Shown here one piece after another: positions 52,232-61,381 of a stretch of DNA of 64,000 nt; positions within the stretch are counted from its first letter, which is position 1, and every line of letters starts with the position of its first letter. Source of the stretch: Opitutaceae bacterium TAV5 (GTDB lineage Bacteria > Verrucomicrobiota > Verrucomicrobiia > Opitutales > Opitutaceae); NCBI GenBank assembly GCA_000242935.3, contig CP007053.1, positions 3,023,001 to 3,087,000 of the forward strand. The letters are read 5' to 3'. The notes beneath the pieces were generated by a model, which searched no databases, was not told where the DNA came from, and saw only the letters and a list, made by a program, of their open reading frames with translations. The position numbers and the translations under genes are program-made.

Positions 52232-53272
52232 ATGACCTCTCCAAGCTACCCCGTAACCACGGCGAGCCTCGCGCAGGAAGCCGGCGTCAGCCAGTCCACG
52301 GTGTCACTGGCTCTTCGCAATGATCCGCGTGTCCGCGAATCGACCCGGTTGCGGATCCAGGCGTTGGCGGAGGAGCGCGGTTACGTGCCCGATCCGGCTC
52401 TCTCCGCTCTGGTCGCCTACCGCGCCCGCACACGCAAGGCGGGGGATTTTGGAAAAATCGCGGTGCTCCACGACTTCGACCGCAAGGAATCCGGTTTCCC
52501 TGTTCCGCTGCGGCAGCAGGTAGCCGGCATGAGAGAACGAGCGCGACATCTGGGGTATGATGTGGAGCTTTTCCGGGTGTATCCCGACCAATCCGGATCA
52601 ATGCGGCTGAGTTCGGTGTTGCACGCTCGCGGTATTCGCGGACTCGTCCTTCTCGCCTTGCGCATGCCGACGCTGTTCATGCGGTGGGAGCACTTTTCCG
52701 CCGTAGTCATAGGCGAATACTTTTCCGAACCCAGGCTGAACCACGTCAATCACCACCAAGGCACGATCCTCAACACGATTTACGCGGAATTGCGCAGCCT
52801 GGGATATCGCCGGATCGGTTTCTGCAACATCGGCATTTCCGAAGAGCGCAAGCATCACATCTACCTTGGAACCTATCTCAAGTGTCTCTGGCTGGACGGC
52901 ATTCCGGTCGAAGATTCCCCGCCGTTGTTTTATGACGAGGCTGCCGACTGGTCACCGGTCCCCTGGATCAGGCGCCACAAGTTTGACGCCGTGATGACGA
53001 TGTTTCCCATGGCGTTTCTCGAAAAGCTGAAGGGAACCCGTTATCGGGTGCCACAGAATCTCGGCCTCGCCGGATATTCGGTTCCGCTGCAGGGAAGCGA
53101 GTATCCTTGTTCCGGTTACGCAATCGATCATCACCGGATGGGGGCTGCGGCGGTGGACATGGTCCAGTCAATGATTCACCAGGGCCGGCGGGGTGTGCCG
53201 CGGGAAAACGAACTTTCCGACCTCTACATCCGCGGCCAGTGGGTTCACGGAAAAACAACACGCGCACAGTGA
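52232..53272 (+). CDS. LacI-family transcriptional regulator
   Basis: 346 residues. LacI HTH TTASLAQEAGVSQSTVSLAL RNDPRVRESTRLRIQ and effector domain with RGLVLLALRMPTLFMRWEHF SAVVIGEYFSEP. Ends in RGQWVHGKTTRAQ, like the tail of the LacI gene at 61437. Divergent from the third cassette, which it probably controls. Confidence 0.92.
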   Translation: MTSPSYPVTTASLAQEAGVSQSTVSLALRNDPRVRESTRLRIQALAEERGYVPDPALSALVAYRARTRKAGDFGKIAVLHDFDRKESGFPVPLRQQVAGMRERARHLGYDVELFRVYPDQSGSMRLSSVLHARGIRGLVLLALRMPTLFMRWEHFSAVVIGEYFSEPRLNHVNHHQGTILNTIYAELRSLGYRRIGFCNIGISEERKHHIYLGTYLKCLWLDGIPVEDSPPLFYDEAADWSPVPWIRRHKFDAVMTMFPMAFLEKLKGTRYRVPQNLGLAGYSVPLQGSEYPCSGYAIDHHRMGAAAVDMVQSMIHQGRRGVPRENELSDLYIRGQWVHGKTTRAQ

Positions 53273-53285
53273 TTGCGCCAATCCG

Positions 53286-53306
53286 CCCGGCATATGACAC
53301 GCCGGG
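53286..53306. other. Hairpin downstream of LacI-type gene
   Basis: CCCGGC, nine-base loop, GCCGGG, 14 bases past the stop at 53272, without a T run. Possible weak terminator. Confidence 0.3.
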
Positions 53307-53356
53307 AAATCCGGAATGAACGGCTGGCATCCAGAACCTGCGTAATCCCGGTGATA

Positions 53357-53545
53357 TTACTCGATTTCGAGGCCAAGCAGCCAGGCGCCTTGGCGGGCAG
53401 GATTGGCGTCGTTATAAACGAGCCAGCGGGCGTCGGGGCCGAGAGTCGGGTGGCGGGTGACGGTGGCGACATGCAGGGCGCCGGCACGGTGCAGGAAGCG
53501 GTGCGGCTTCCGGCCGCCGGCATTTCCCCTCTTGCAGGGCGATTT
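53357..53545 (-). pseudogene. C-terminal scrap of a beta-propeller (PD40-type) gene
   Basis: On the minus strand one frame reads FLHRAGALHVATVTRHPTLG PDARWLVYNDANPARQGAWL and stops at 53357. The sequence corresponds to the last blade of PD40/oligogalacturonate-lyase-like proteins (HP.l.pDarwlvYN) and to the end of the gene at 50040. Upstream it is lost where the serine hydrolase gene ends, with no start codon. Interpreted as a decayed gene tail. Confidence 0.6.
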
Positions 53546-54708
53546 CAGTTTCTCGCTTTTCCGTCCGTTCCTGCTTTCGACGGCAAATCTCTTTCCGCCT
53601 GCGCCCGGTCGTTCCTTCCGACGCCCGCCTCGTGCAACAATTGTAGCACCTTGTCATATCTTCCGACATCGATTGCCGCGTCGCCGCCGCCCCGCACCAG
53701 CACCAGGTCCCATGACGGAATGACAATGCAGATGTTGTTCCGGTTGCCTTGTGCGGCAAACGCTTCCGCCGGCGCGTTCGGCCACAGGCGTTTCCCCTGC
53801 GCATTCACCCCGTTGGTCCACCAGTTCAATCCGTAGCGTCCCGGCAGGACGGCATACCAGGCATTTCCCTCAAACGGTCTGGTCTCCGGCGCGACCCGGG
53901 GGCGCGTGGCCGCCCGCACGTAGTCCGCGCTCAACAACGGCCGCCCGGCCCACCGGCCTTCGTTGGCCAGCAACCAGCCCAGGCGGGCCAGGGCCAGCGG
54001 CGTCGTGTGCAACCCCGTTTCCGGATAACCTGCCCCGCCATTGGCAACGACGCCGTCGGGGAAGCGGTTCACGCCCCACGTCCACTCTTCGCTCCGGATG
54101 CCGAGCGGAATGCCGATGCGCCGCGCAAACAACGCCTCCAGCCGCTCTCCCGCTGCTACGGTGAGCAAGCGCGCCAGCAGGTCGGACTCCGCGGAATATC
54201 GGAAAATCTCACCCGGCGCATGGCGGGGCGCTCCCACCGCGTGTGTCTTGTGGTGGTAATTCACACCACTGGTGAACGTCGCCAGATGCGCCAGCGTCAC
54301 TCCGGGATAGTCGCTCTTCAGGGCCGGGTCGAACCGCCACGCATAATCATCGGGGGCGAGTTTCCCGTCGTCCCACAACAAGCCCATACACACGCTCAGC
54401 ACCGACTTGGTGCATGACCAGACCGGCTCCACCGAACCGGCCCCGGCTCCCCGCCAGACCACATACCCCCTGTAAACCACCACGGAGCGACGATTGCCCA
54501 ATTCGCCGCAAATCGCATCGAGCCGCCCGATCGCGGCCTCGAATGTTTCGGGATCGAGCCCCAGTGCGTGTGGCGCGGCGACCGTCCACTCCTCCGCGGG
54601 AAAGACCCGCTCAAGCCCGCCCGCGTCCGCCCACAACAACGCCGGGGCAAAAGTCAGACTTGCGGCCAAACCGGGGAGACGGAACAACCGTTGCGATTTC
54701 AGGCTCAT
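53545..54708 (-). CDS. Serine hydrolase of the beta-lactamase/class C (DUF-type) family
   Basis: 387 residues, signal peptide about 1-27. Active-site Ser98-Cys-Thr-Lys101 in VWSCTKSVLSV (SxxK), Tyr171-Ser-Ala in FRYSAESDLLARLL (YxN/S), WTNGVNAQGKRLWPNAPAEA FAAQGNRNNICIVIPSWDLV LVRGGG at the C-terminus (the usual HxG region). Family members act as esterases or D-Ala-D-Ala peptidases; with lyase genes upstream an esterase role on sugar esters is possible. Located 24 bp after the beta-helix gene and on the same strand. Confidence 0.85.
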   Translation of the reverse strand: MSLKSQRLFRLPGLAASLTFAPALLWADAGGLERVFPAEEWTVAAPHALGLDPETFEAAIGRLDAICGELGNRRSVVVYRGYVVWRGAGAGSVEPVWSCTKSVLSVCMGLLWDDGKLAPDDYAWRFDPALKSDYPGVTLAHLATFTSGVNYHHKTHAVGAPRHAPGEIFRYSAESDLLARLLTVAAGERLEALFARRIGIPLGIRSEEWTWGVNRFPDGVVANGGAGYPETGLHTTPLALARLGWLLANEGRWAGRPLLSADYVRAATRPRVAPETRPFEGNAWYAVLPGRYGLNWWTNGVNAQGKRLWPNAPAEAFAAQGNRNNICIVIPSWDLVLVRGGGDAAIDVGRYDKVLQLLHEAGVGRNDRAQAERDLPSKAGTDGKARN

Positions 54709-54732
54709 GGCAAGATAGCGGCATCCCTCCGG

Positions 54733-56706
54733 CTACTCCCCCAAAGGCCAGCGCAGGGTCGTCAAATCTCCGCTCTCGAAATCAAAGGTCAGCAACTTCC
54801 GCAGATCCGGCGTCGGCACGCCCGGACGGGCCGCCGCCAAGCCTGCCCCAGTCCGAAAATCCAGCGCTGCCGCTCCCGGCACTCCTGCTGCTGCCGCATT
54901 GTCTACCGATTCCCCGCCGTCCCCCGCGCCGATAGCGCCGGGGCCGGGAACGCCGGAGCGGGCGGGCATGGCAAGGTTGCGGGCAAGTGTGAAATGGCCG
55001 GCGGTCATCTCGTTTTTGGCGTTGCCGGTGACATCGAAGAGCCAGTCGGTGGCGAAGAGGTTGTCGTGCAGCCGGATTTCCGGGATGGATACGTTGCGAT
55101 CGCCGATGAGTGTGAAAAGGCGTCCGCCGGGGAACCAGACGAGATTGTGGCTGATCTCGATGCCGCGTCCTCCGAGGGCGGGGGATTTGGGGACGCCGGC
55201 CATGCTGGCAAGGGCGCTCCAGTTGGAGGCGGACGCGCCGATCTTGAAGACGCCACGCCCGCTGAGCACGGGCTTCCAGTAGTCGGCATGGGCGGGGGTG
55301 TTTACGATGACGTTGCGGGTGATGACGATATCGGTCGGCCAGGGAAGGCCGCGCAGGGGTTGCCAGGAAATGGGTTCGAGGGTGTCGAGTATCAGATTTT
55401 CGGTGACAGTCATACCGCGCGACCAGTCTTCGGTTTCGATGGCGTTGTCGGCGAGGCGGGCGAAGAGGTTGCGGCGCACGGCGAGGTTTTCGCTGCCGGC
55501 GACGGCGTGGCAGGAAAGGCCCTCGAAGGCGTTGACGATCATGCTGTCTTCGATGGTCCAGTCGCGCCCGATGCGGCAGGCGATGCCGATCTCGTACTTG
55601 AAAAGTTCGGACGGCAAGCCCTGCCCGGCACCCTTGCGATGCCACATCGCTCCGTAGCGGACGGCCCTCCCGGCGCGCCCGGCGGGGATGTTTTCGGGGA
55701 GGCGGGCGAAGCAGTCGGCGATATCCTCAAAGATTGGATACTGGGTGAAAAAACAGCGGCGCAGGGTGACGCGCGCGGCGACGTGGTCGAGGGTGGCGGG
55801 ATCATGGCGGAGGTTTTTGAAGGCATGGCCTTTTGCCGGGTCGATGGGGGTTTCCTGATAGTTGCCGGAGACGGCGGTGCGGCAGCCGTAAAACCAGTTG
55901 TCGGTGATGGTGACGTCGGGGGCTTCGGTGTAGATGCCGGCGACGCCGGGCGTCTCGAACGTGAAACCTTCGATGCGGATGTGCGCCGGGCGTTCGCCGA
56001 GAATGCCGATGTTGTAGTGTGCGGGCTGGCTGATGAGGGTGCCTTCGAAGCCGCCGCCGGTTGGAGGGGCGACGGCGATGATGTGGCTGGCGGGGTTAAG
56101 GTCGGGCGCACCCGCGGCGCGGCGGGCATGGCGGGGATGGAGGCGGAGGTAGAGTTGTTTTCCGGTTTCGTCGTAATAATAGCCGTGAAGGGGGCCGGGG
56201 GCGTTTTGAGTTTGAAAGGTGTTGAGGGCATCGAGCGTGGCGTAGGGATAGAGGTCGGTGTTGTCGTAGAGGACGCGGGCAGGCCAGCCGGCGGCGGGGT
56301 GCTGGTAGTGGGTGCGATAGAGATGCGTGGCAGGGTCAACGAGTTCCCAGGTTGTTTTGGTTTTACGGATACGTATATCGGCCCCGGTAATGATGACGGA
56401 ATGGGGAGAGGGGTTTGAGGTCCCGGGTGTGGCGGCGCGAAGCGTGATGGGGGCGTCGGCGGTGCCGCGAAGGGTGGCGGGGATTGTGACGTGTTCGAAA
56501 TAGATGCCGGGGGCAATGAGGAGGGTGTCGCCGGGTTGAACACGGGCGACGGCAGCCTGGATGGTAAGGAAGGGCGTGTCGGGTGTGAGGCCGGCGGTCG
56601 CCGCCGGAGCGGCGTCATTGCCCGTGGCGGCGTTGATGTGCCAGGTGGTGGCAGGGGCGGCGAGGGGGGCGAAGATGAGGAGCGCGGTGACGAGGATGCG
56701 GTGCAT
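54733..56706 (-). CDS. Secreted right-handed parallel beta-helix protein
   Basis: 657 residues from the ATG at 56704-56706, signal peptide 1-19. TTWHINAATGNDAAPAATAG LTPDTPFLTIQAAVARVQPG is the beta-helix entry; the region SVIITGADIRIRKTKTTWEL VDPATHLYRT is shared with the proteins at 2915 and 56883. Typical solenoid turns: HAFKNLRHDPATLDHVAARV, LAVRRNLFARLADNAIETED, TVTENLILDT, DIVITRNVIVNTP. Probable polysaccharide lyase or related enzyme, class unknown. Followed at 24 bp by the serine hydrolase gene. Confidence 0.85.
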   Translation of the reverse strand: MHRILVTALLIFAPLAAPATTWHINAATGNDAAPAATAGLTPDTPFLTIQAAVARVQPGDTLLIAPGIYFEHVTIPATLRGTADAPITLRAATPGTSNPSPHSVIITGADIRIRKTKTTWELVDPATHLYRTHYQHPAAGWPARVLYDNTDLYPYATLDALNTFQTQNAPGPLHGYYYDETGKQLYLRLHPRHARRAAGAPDLNPASHIIAVAPPTGGGFEGTLISQPAHYNIGILGERPAHIRIEGFTFETPGVAGIYTEAPDVTITDNWFYGCRTAVSGNYQETPIDPAKGHAFKNLRHDPATLDHVAARVTLRRCFFTQYPIFEDIADCFARLPENIPAGRAGRAVRYGAMWHRKGAGQGLPSELFKYEIGIACRIGRDWTIEDSMIVNAFEGLSCHAVAGSENLAVRRNLFARLADNAIETEDWSRGMTVTENLILDTLEPISWQPLRGLPWPTDIVITRNVIVNTPAHADYWKPVLSGRGVFKIGASASNWSALASMAGVPKSPALGGRGIEISHNLVWFPGGRLFTLIGDRNVSIPEIRLHDNLFATDWLFDVTGNAKNEMTAGHFTLARNLAMPARSGVPGPGAIGAGDGGESVDNAAAAGVPGAAALDFRTGAGLAAARPGVPTPDLRKLLTFDFESGDLTTLRWPLGE

Positions 56707-56760
56707 GGTGGATTGTTCAGGGAATGGGAAAAAGAAGAGGAATCGGAGGGGGAGAAGCAA

Positions 56761-56882
56761 CGGAGCGGCGAGCATCCCGCCGCCGGACGAGGCGACAGCC
56801 TCGCCTGATCGGGAGGCAGGGGTCGCGCGCACAGTCGGGGGCGCGCTGACGCGCGTCCGGCGGCGGGACGCTCGCCGCTCCG
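56761..56882. repeat. 27-bp near-perfect inverted repeat between two beta-helix genes
   Basis: Left arm 56761-56788 (CGGAGCGGCGAGCATCCCGC...) and right arm 56855-56882 are reverse complements with one mismatch. The right arm abuts the stop codon of the gene starting at 56883 and the left arm is 55 bases upstream of the next gene. Function unknown: terminator, RNA-processing hairpin or mobile palindromic element. Confidence 0.75.
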
Positions 56883-58715
56883 TCATGTCTCGCGCGGGCC
56901 GACTTTCGGTGGGAACCAGGTGTCGCCGGGTTGCAGGGCTCCGATGTCGGGGAGGGGGGGGACGGGAATGGGGATTTCTGGCGGTTCGGTGTCGTCGCCT
57001 GCGACAAAGGGCGCGGGACCGGGCTGACCGGGCGTGGCAGGTGAAACATGGTTGCGCGCAAAGGTGAAAAAGCCGGCGGGCAGGTCGGCAGCGGGATCTT
57101 TTGAAAGAACGTAGTCGGTGGCGATGATGTTACGGGTGAAAAAGACGTTCTGGATGGGAACGTTGCGGCTGCCCATGAGGGTGAAAAGGCGTCCGCCGGG
57201 GAAGGTGATGGTGTTGTTGCAAAAGAAGAGTCCGGGCAGGGGAGCGGCGAGGGGGGACTTGGGAACGTCGGCGTTGCGACCGTTATTCCAGTTTTTGAGC
57301 GATATCCCGATTTTGAATACGCCGCGTCCTCCGTGGGGGGCGGGTTGCCAGAGGCGCGCGGCGTCGGGGGTGTTCTCGATGATGTTTTGGTAAAAATAGA
57401 CCGGGCCGGGCCAGGGGGGGGAGCCGTAAGGCTGCCAGGAAAAGGGCTCCAGAACGTCGAGGAAATGGTTGCGGTAGATATGGACGTTGCGGGATCGGTT
57501 TTCGGTTTCGATGGCGTTGTCGCAGATACGGGCGAAGACGTTGTCGTGGATGCGGACGTCCACCGCGTTGCCCATACCGTCGTTGGCGAGGCCTTCGAAG
57601 GTGTCGTGGATGTAGTTGTTGCGTATTACCCAGCCGCGGCCGATACGGACGGCGATGCCGTTTTCGTAGTTTTTGGTGTTTTTGGGGAGTCCGTAGCGTC
57701 CGGTGGTTTTGCGATGCCAGATGGCGGACCAGGGGGCGCGCTGGCCGGGCTGGAGTTTGAGTTCGCGGAGGAGTTCGGTGGCATCGTTCCAAGTGGAAAA
57801 CTCGGTGTATTCGCAGTGTTCGATGGTGATGTCGGAGGCGGTGGCGTACGGGTCGGCGTCGGGTTTGCGGGCTTCGCCTTTGTTGTTGCCGCGGACGGCG
57901 TAGGGGGCGCCGAAAAACCAGTTGTCGCGGATGGTGATGTTGCTGGCGGTGGTGGTGATGGCGGAGTCGCCGGGAGTTTCAAAAGTGATGCCTTCGATGA
58001 TGAGATGGGCGGGGCCGCGGGCACGGATGTTGATGCCGGTGCCGAGAACTCGCCGGGGTGAGACGGCGATGGCGTGTTGGTTGGGGTCGGCGGGGCCGTA
58101 TTGGCCGGATGGATGCAGGCGGAGGTAGAGTTTTTTTCCCGATCCGGTGCCGTCGTAAAAAAATCCGTGGCGGGGGCCGGGAGCGGTGGTGGTGTCGGTG
58201 GGGCGGAGGGTTAAGGTGTTGAGCGCTTCGCGGTCGGCATAGGGGAAGAGGTCAACGTGGTCATAGGTGACGCGGGCGGGAGCGGGGCCGGCGTAAGGGG
58301 CGGCGTAGAGTTGGGTGTCGGGGTCGATGAGTTGCCAGCGGGTTTTGCCGGTGCGGATGGCGGGGTTGGCTCCACTGAGAATGACGCGGTTTTTGGCGAT
58401 GCGGTCGGCGCGGAGGGTGATGGGGGCGTCGGGGGTGCCGCGTTTGTCCTCGGCGAGGGTGACGTGTTCGAAATAGATGCCGGGGTGAATGATGATTTCG
58501 TCGCCGGGTTGGACGAGGTCGGCGGCGCGCTGGACGGTGCGGAAGGCGGTCGCGGGTGACAGGCCATCGTGTCCGTTGTCACCCGTCGCAGCGTCAACGT
58601 GAAGGGTGCGGGCATGGAGGCATGGAAACCAGATAACGCAAATCAGGATACAAGTGAGAAATACCGGACGTAATGCGATGGGCGGGAGGAGGAGGGGAGA
58701 GGCGCGTGTAGTCAT
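56883..58715 (-). CDS. Secreted right-handed parallel beta-helix protein
   Basis: 610 residues from the ATG at 58713-58715, signal peptide about 1-35 (ending PCLHA). RTLHVDAATGDNGHDGLSPA TAFRTVQRAADLVQPGDEI opens the fold; RVILSGANPAIRTGKTRWQL and SGKKLYLRLHPSGQYG follow the architecture of the paralogue at 54733. Solenoid turns include HLIIEGITFETPGDSAITTT and DVRIHDNVFARICDNAIETE. Tandem duplicate of the next gene by order and similarity. Downstream of the pseudopilin gene on the same strand (147-bp gap). Confidence 0.85.
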   Translation of the reverse strand: MTTRASPLLLPPIALRPVFLTCILICVIWFPCLHARTLHVDAATGDNGHDGLSPATAFRTVQRAADLVQPGDEIIIHPGIYFEHVTLAEDKRGTPDAPITLRADRIAKNRVILSGANPAIRTGKTRWQLIDPDTQLYAAPYAGPAPARVTYDHVDLFPYADREALNTLTLRPTDTTTAPGPRHGFFYDGTGSGKKLYLRLHPSGQYGPADPNQHAIAVSPRRVLGTGINIRARGPAHLIIEGITFETPGDSAITTTASNITIRDNWFFGAPYAVRGNNKGEARKPDADPYATASDITIEHCEYTEFSTWNDATELLRELKLQPGQRAPWSAIWHRKTTGRYGLPKNTKNYENGIAVRIGRGWVIRNNYIHDTFEGLANDGMGNAVDVRIHDNVFARICDNAIETENRSRNVHIYRNHFLDVLEPFSWQPYGSPPWPGPVYFYQNIIENTPDAARLWQPAPHGGRGVFKIGISLKNWNNGRNADVPKSPLAAPLPGLFFCNNTITFPGGRLFTLMGSRNVPIQNVFFTRNIIATDYVLSKDPAADLPAGFFTFARNHVSPATPGQPGPAPFVAGDDTEPPEIPIPVPPLPDIGALQPGDTWFPPKVGPRET

Positions 58716-58862
58716 CGTCACAGGAGGGGAGGGTAGGGGCGGGCGGGAAATTCCGATCCGGTGTGGTTTGGTGATCAACAGTAAAACAATAAACCAAGGG
58801 AGGGCGGGAGGGATACGGAGGAGCGTATAAAGGTTAAAACTCTCCGTGTTCTTCGCGGGTCC

Positions 58863-59549
58863 CTAATTTTGCCCCCAGAAGGGGGTTTTTTTGGCAGCGG
58901 TGTTGCCCATGTCGTCGGAGGGAATGGTGGCGGGGGCGCGGGTTTCGACGTGGCCGTCAATGAAGGCGACGTTGAGTTTGCCTTTATGAATGGCGGGCAG
59001 GGTCTCGGCTGTTGTTTGTTCATTCCAGACGATGGGGGGATCGATCACAATCTTTTTGGCTGTGGTTGATCCCGGATGGACGTATTGGCGGACAGCGCCT
59101 TGGGCCAACATGCTACCGTCCATGAAGAAACAGGTCTTGCTGGGAGTGCTGATCTCGTGGATGTTTCTGGTGGTGCCGCAGACGACCTGATTGATGCTGT
59201 AAGTTCGGAGTCCATCGGTGAGTTTGTCAGGATCGGCGTGGCGCAGGAGGGTTTCGGGGCAGGTGAAGACACCGGCTTTTTTGGCGCCTGTGACCGCGAT
59301 GTAGGGGCGAATGCTATTCGGGCTATTGTTCTCGGTGTCCCGCCATCCTGACGGGTCAGGCATGCGTCCGCGGTTGTCGGCGATCCAGAGTTGGGCTCCT
59401 TGCGCGACTTGGCGAAGGTTGCTGATGCATTGGACAGTCCGGGCGGTACGGCGGACGGCGGATACGGTGGGAATCAGGATGCCTGCCAGAACGCCAATGA
59501 TTGCGATGACCGTGAGCAACTCGATCAGGGTGAAGGCGCGGTGTTTCAT
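58863..59549 (-). CDS. Pseudopilin-like protein (H-X9-DG type)
   Basis: 228 residues with a very short leader MKHRA before FTLIELLTVIAIIGVLAGIL. CISNLRQVAQGAQLWIADNR is the conserved part after the helix; IHKGKLNVAFIDGHVETRAP carries the His-X9-Asp-Gly motif. 78 bp after the PEP-CTERM gene, all minus strand. Confidence 0.88.
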   Translation of the reverse strand: MKHRAFTLIELLTVIAIIGVLAGILIPTVSAVRRTARTVQCISNLRQVAQGAQLWIADNRGRMPDPSGWRDTENNSPNSIRPYIAVTGAKKAGVFTCPETLLRHADPDKLTDGLRTYSINQVVCGTTRNIHEISTPSKTCFFMDGSMLAQGAVRQYVHPGSTTAKKIVIDPPIVWNEQTTAETLPAIHKGKLNVAFIDGHVETRAPATIPSDDMGNTAAKKTPFWGQN

Positions 59550-59627
59550 ATGGGTGTTTTTGGGGGGAGGTGTGGTGGGAGGGGAAAAGAGGAAAACGTC
59601 AATCCCCTTCCGATTGTGTGCGCATTA

Positions 59628-60518
59628 TCAGCGACAACGAAGTTTAAGGACGATCATGCACAGTAAAGCGATAACACCGCCAAGCAGGGTTGCGGCCCGG
59701 GGCTCGGGGATCGTGCTTATCGTAATGTTGTCGATCCAGTAATCGGAACGATTGCTGACATTGGAGAAGCGCAGGGAATCGAAGCCACCATTCACGCCGC
59801 TGTAGTCGTAGGTCTCCGGGGTCAGGAATGCCGTGCCTGTGATGGTGCCTTCCGCATCGAGCGTATAGACGGCCACTCCGTAGGTGCCGCTTGATCCGGT
59901 AGCGGGGTTGACGGTGAGCACGAAACGATACCACGCGTTCTGGTCCAGGATTGCCTGTCCCGTGAGATCGGTGCCGTCGTCCCGTATGCGGAGGCTTGTC
60001 GTCCCGCCGGAAGAGCCCGCACTGTGCAGACGAATCAGCGGAGCTTTGGCCGGAACGCTTGTCCCCTGGCCCAGGCCGAAGTTGAAGCTCGCGCCAGCGC
60101 TTCCGCTTTGCGGCCCGACATAAAGGTCGAAGGAAACGGAAAACGTCTCCTGCACACGATGCTCTGCATCCGTAAAGGCGAGGGTGGCGACGTTGGTGTT
60201 GCTGCTGGTAGCGCCTTCGGTTCTCGCACCGATCCAGAAGAGATTGCCGTCGGACAGGGACGCGGGATGGGCGCTGAGGCCGCTCGGTATTTTGGGATTT
60301 TGCGTTCCAGGCCCGGCGATGAAGAAGGTATTTATCGTGGATGTACCGCCAAGGCTGATTGTCCAGCCAGCGGTGCCGGTGGGGAGCGCGCCAACGGTGT
60401 AACCGTCGGCAGCGGAAAAACCGGTCTCGTAGATGACGGCTGCGCTGACGAGCGGCGCGATGGTGAGGAATGCAACCAGAGGGATGACGGAGAAGCAGGG
60501 AGTACGGTGACTTTTCAT
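59628..60518 (-). CDS. PEP-CTERM surface protein
   Basis: 296 residues, signal peptide 1-27. LamG-like strands (YETGFSAADGYTVGALPTGT, TFSVSFDLYVGPQSGSAGAS, DSLRFSNVSNRSDYWIDNIT) and a C-terminal TIPEPRAATLLGGVIAL plus KLRCR sorting signal. First gene of the fourth minus-strand cassette; a TTTAT-G-ATAAA palindrome lies 113 bases upstream. Confidence 0.85.
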   Translation of the reverse strand: MKSHRTPCFSVIPLVAFLTIAPLVSAAVIYETGFSAADGYTVGALPTGTAGWTISLGGTSTINTFFIAGPGTQNPKIPSGLSAHPASLSDGNLFWIGARTEGATSSNTNVATLAFTDAEHRVQETFSVSFDLYVGPQSGSAGASFNFGLGQGTSVPAKAPLIRLHSAGSSGGTTSLRIRDDGTDLTGQAILDQNAWYRFVLTVNPATGSSGTYGVAVYTLDAEGTITGTAFLTPETYDYSGVNGGFDSLRFSNVSNRSDYWIDNITISTIPEPRAATLLGGVIALLCMIVLKLRCR

Positions 60519-60630
60519 GGGTGGAAACGTGGAGGTTCAGGCTTGTTTTCGGGATGACGTCGAAAGGCGTGGTACGGGCGACGGATCTTACGGTGGCATC
60601 TTCATGGAGGTGTTTCCAGCCTCTCGTGGC

Positions 60631-60641
60631 TTTATGATAAA
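60631..60641. promoter_or_regulatory. Small palindrome upstream of the PEP-CTERM gene
   Basis: TTTAT-G-ATAAA, 113 bases upstream of the PEP-CTERM start at 60518. Position and form parallel TATCA-G-TGATA of the second cassette. Weak evidence for an operator. Confidence 0.3.
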
Positions 60642-60679
60642 GTAGGCGACCCCATTTTTCGGGAAGCGTTTTGCAGGAG

Positions 60680-60787
60680 CTATTTCAGGCGATGCCGAGA
60701 CCCGGCCGGCGCGGGGCGGGTGGTTTTGCCCTGCACAAAATCTCCGTCCACCCTGAGCGTGCGGGGGATGGCGGGAGGCCGCGCCTT
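60680..60787 (-). pseudogene. Detached 3' end of a LacI-type gene
   Basis: The minus-strand frame reads PAIPRTLRVDGDFVQGKTTR PAP and ends at TAG 60680-60682. It is nearly the same as the tail of the LacI gene at 61437 (DIPRTLMVDGDFVQGETTR). The DNA match covers about 100 bp (60683-60787 against 61440-61545) in the same orientation, with scattered differences. The rest of that gene is absent; the VapBC-like module occupies the space. Either a duplicated gene end left by an insertion or the relic of a lost paralogous regulator. Confidence 0.75.
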
Positions 60788-60798
60788 CAGGCGCAGTG

Positions 60799-61206
60799 TC
60801 ACGGACGGAATTCTCCGCGAGGTGAAATGAAAGGGAGGCGGTAAACCGTGAAATCGGTGTGGTCGGTCGTCAGCACCGTGGCACCGCGATGGCGGCGGGC
60901 AAGCAGCACCGCGCAGGCATCGGCGTAGTCCATGCGCGTCTTCCATGTCGCCATCTCATCCAGCACATCCACGGGCGCAGGGTCTTCCACCTGCATGCGT
61001 TCGACGAGTGTGCGCAATTTGACCATGCCGGACGTGCTGTTGCCAAGTCCGTGCGTAGCCTCTGCCACTGCGGCCGAGGTGACGATGAAGGGACCCGGGC
61101 GGTTCAGCATCGAACTTTTTGCCCATTCGTGGTCGGGATCGCGCGCGTTGAGTGCCGCTATGAGCGGACCCGCATCAAATATTATGATCGGCGAGGATGC
61201 GCGCAC
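60799..61206 (-). CDS. PIN-domain ribonuclease toxin (VapC-like)
   Basis: 135 residues from a GTG at 61204-61206. PIN acidic residues: Asp11 in IIIFDAGPL, Glu49 in VAEATHGLG, Asp93/Asp96 in RMDYADACAV and Asp115 in TTDHTDF. VapC toxins cleave tRNA or rRNA and are neutralised by the antitoxin of the upstream gene, which overlaps by 32 bases. Module sits between two copies of a LacI gene end. Confidence 0.85.
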   Translation of the reverse strand: MRASSPIIIFDAGPLIAALNARDPDHEWAKSSMLNRPGPFIVTSAAVAEATHGLGNSTSGMVKLRTLVERMQVEDPAPVDVLDEMATWKTRMDYADACAVLLARRHRGATVLTTDHTDFTVYRLPFISPRGEFRP

Positions 61207-61381
61207 GAATGTGTTGTTTGAGTGCCTTGCCCTTCAGCGGAGGAAACGACAGGGAGCCGAAAACATGCTCCACCCCGGCAAAGGGATTGCCGGGAACGGC
61301 CTTCATGGTGACAGGGGCTTTTGCGCGCGCGGCAGGCTTGCGGCGGCGAGCGGGTTTCCTGGCTTTGGCCAACGTACTCAT
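61175..61381 (-). CDS. Probable antitoxin of the VapC-like toxin
   Basis: About 68 residues from the ATG at 61379-61381. N-terminal basic part ARKPARRRKPAARAKAP is likely DNA-contacting or disordered; the C-terminal part NPFAGVEHVFGSLSFPPLKG KALKQHIRARILADHN would bind the toxin. Not a clear VapB fold by eye. Its gene overlaps the toxin start by 32 bases, as in toxin-antitoxin operons. Identification rests on context. Confidence 0.65.
   Translation of the reverse strand: MSTLAKARKPARRRKPAARAKAPVTMKAVPGNPFAGVEHVFGSLSFPPLKGKALKQHIRARILADHNI

Noticed and set aside
53245-53523. A 92-codon minus-strand frame overlapping the propeller scrap
   Set aside because: The neighbouring frame gives the convincing HP-x-x-x-x-D-A-R-W-L-V-Y-N ending, so this frame is a shadow.
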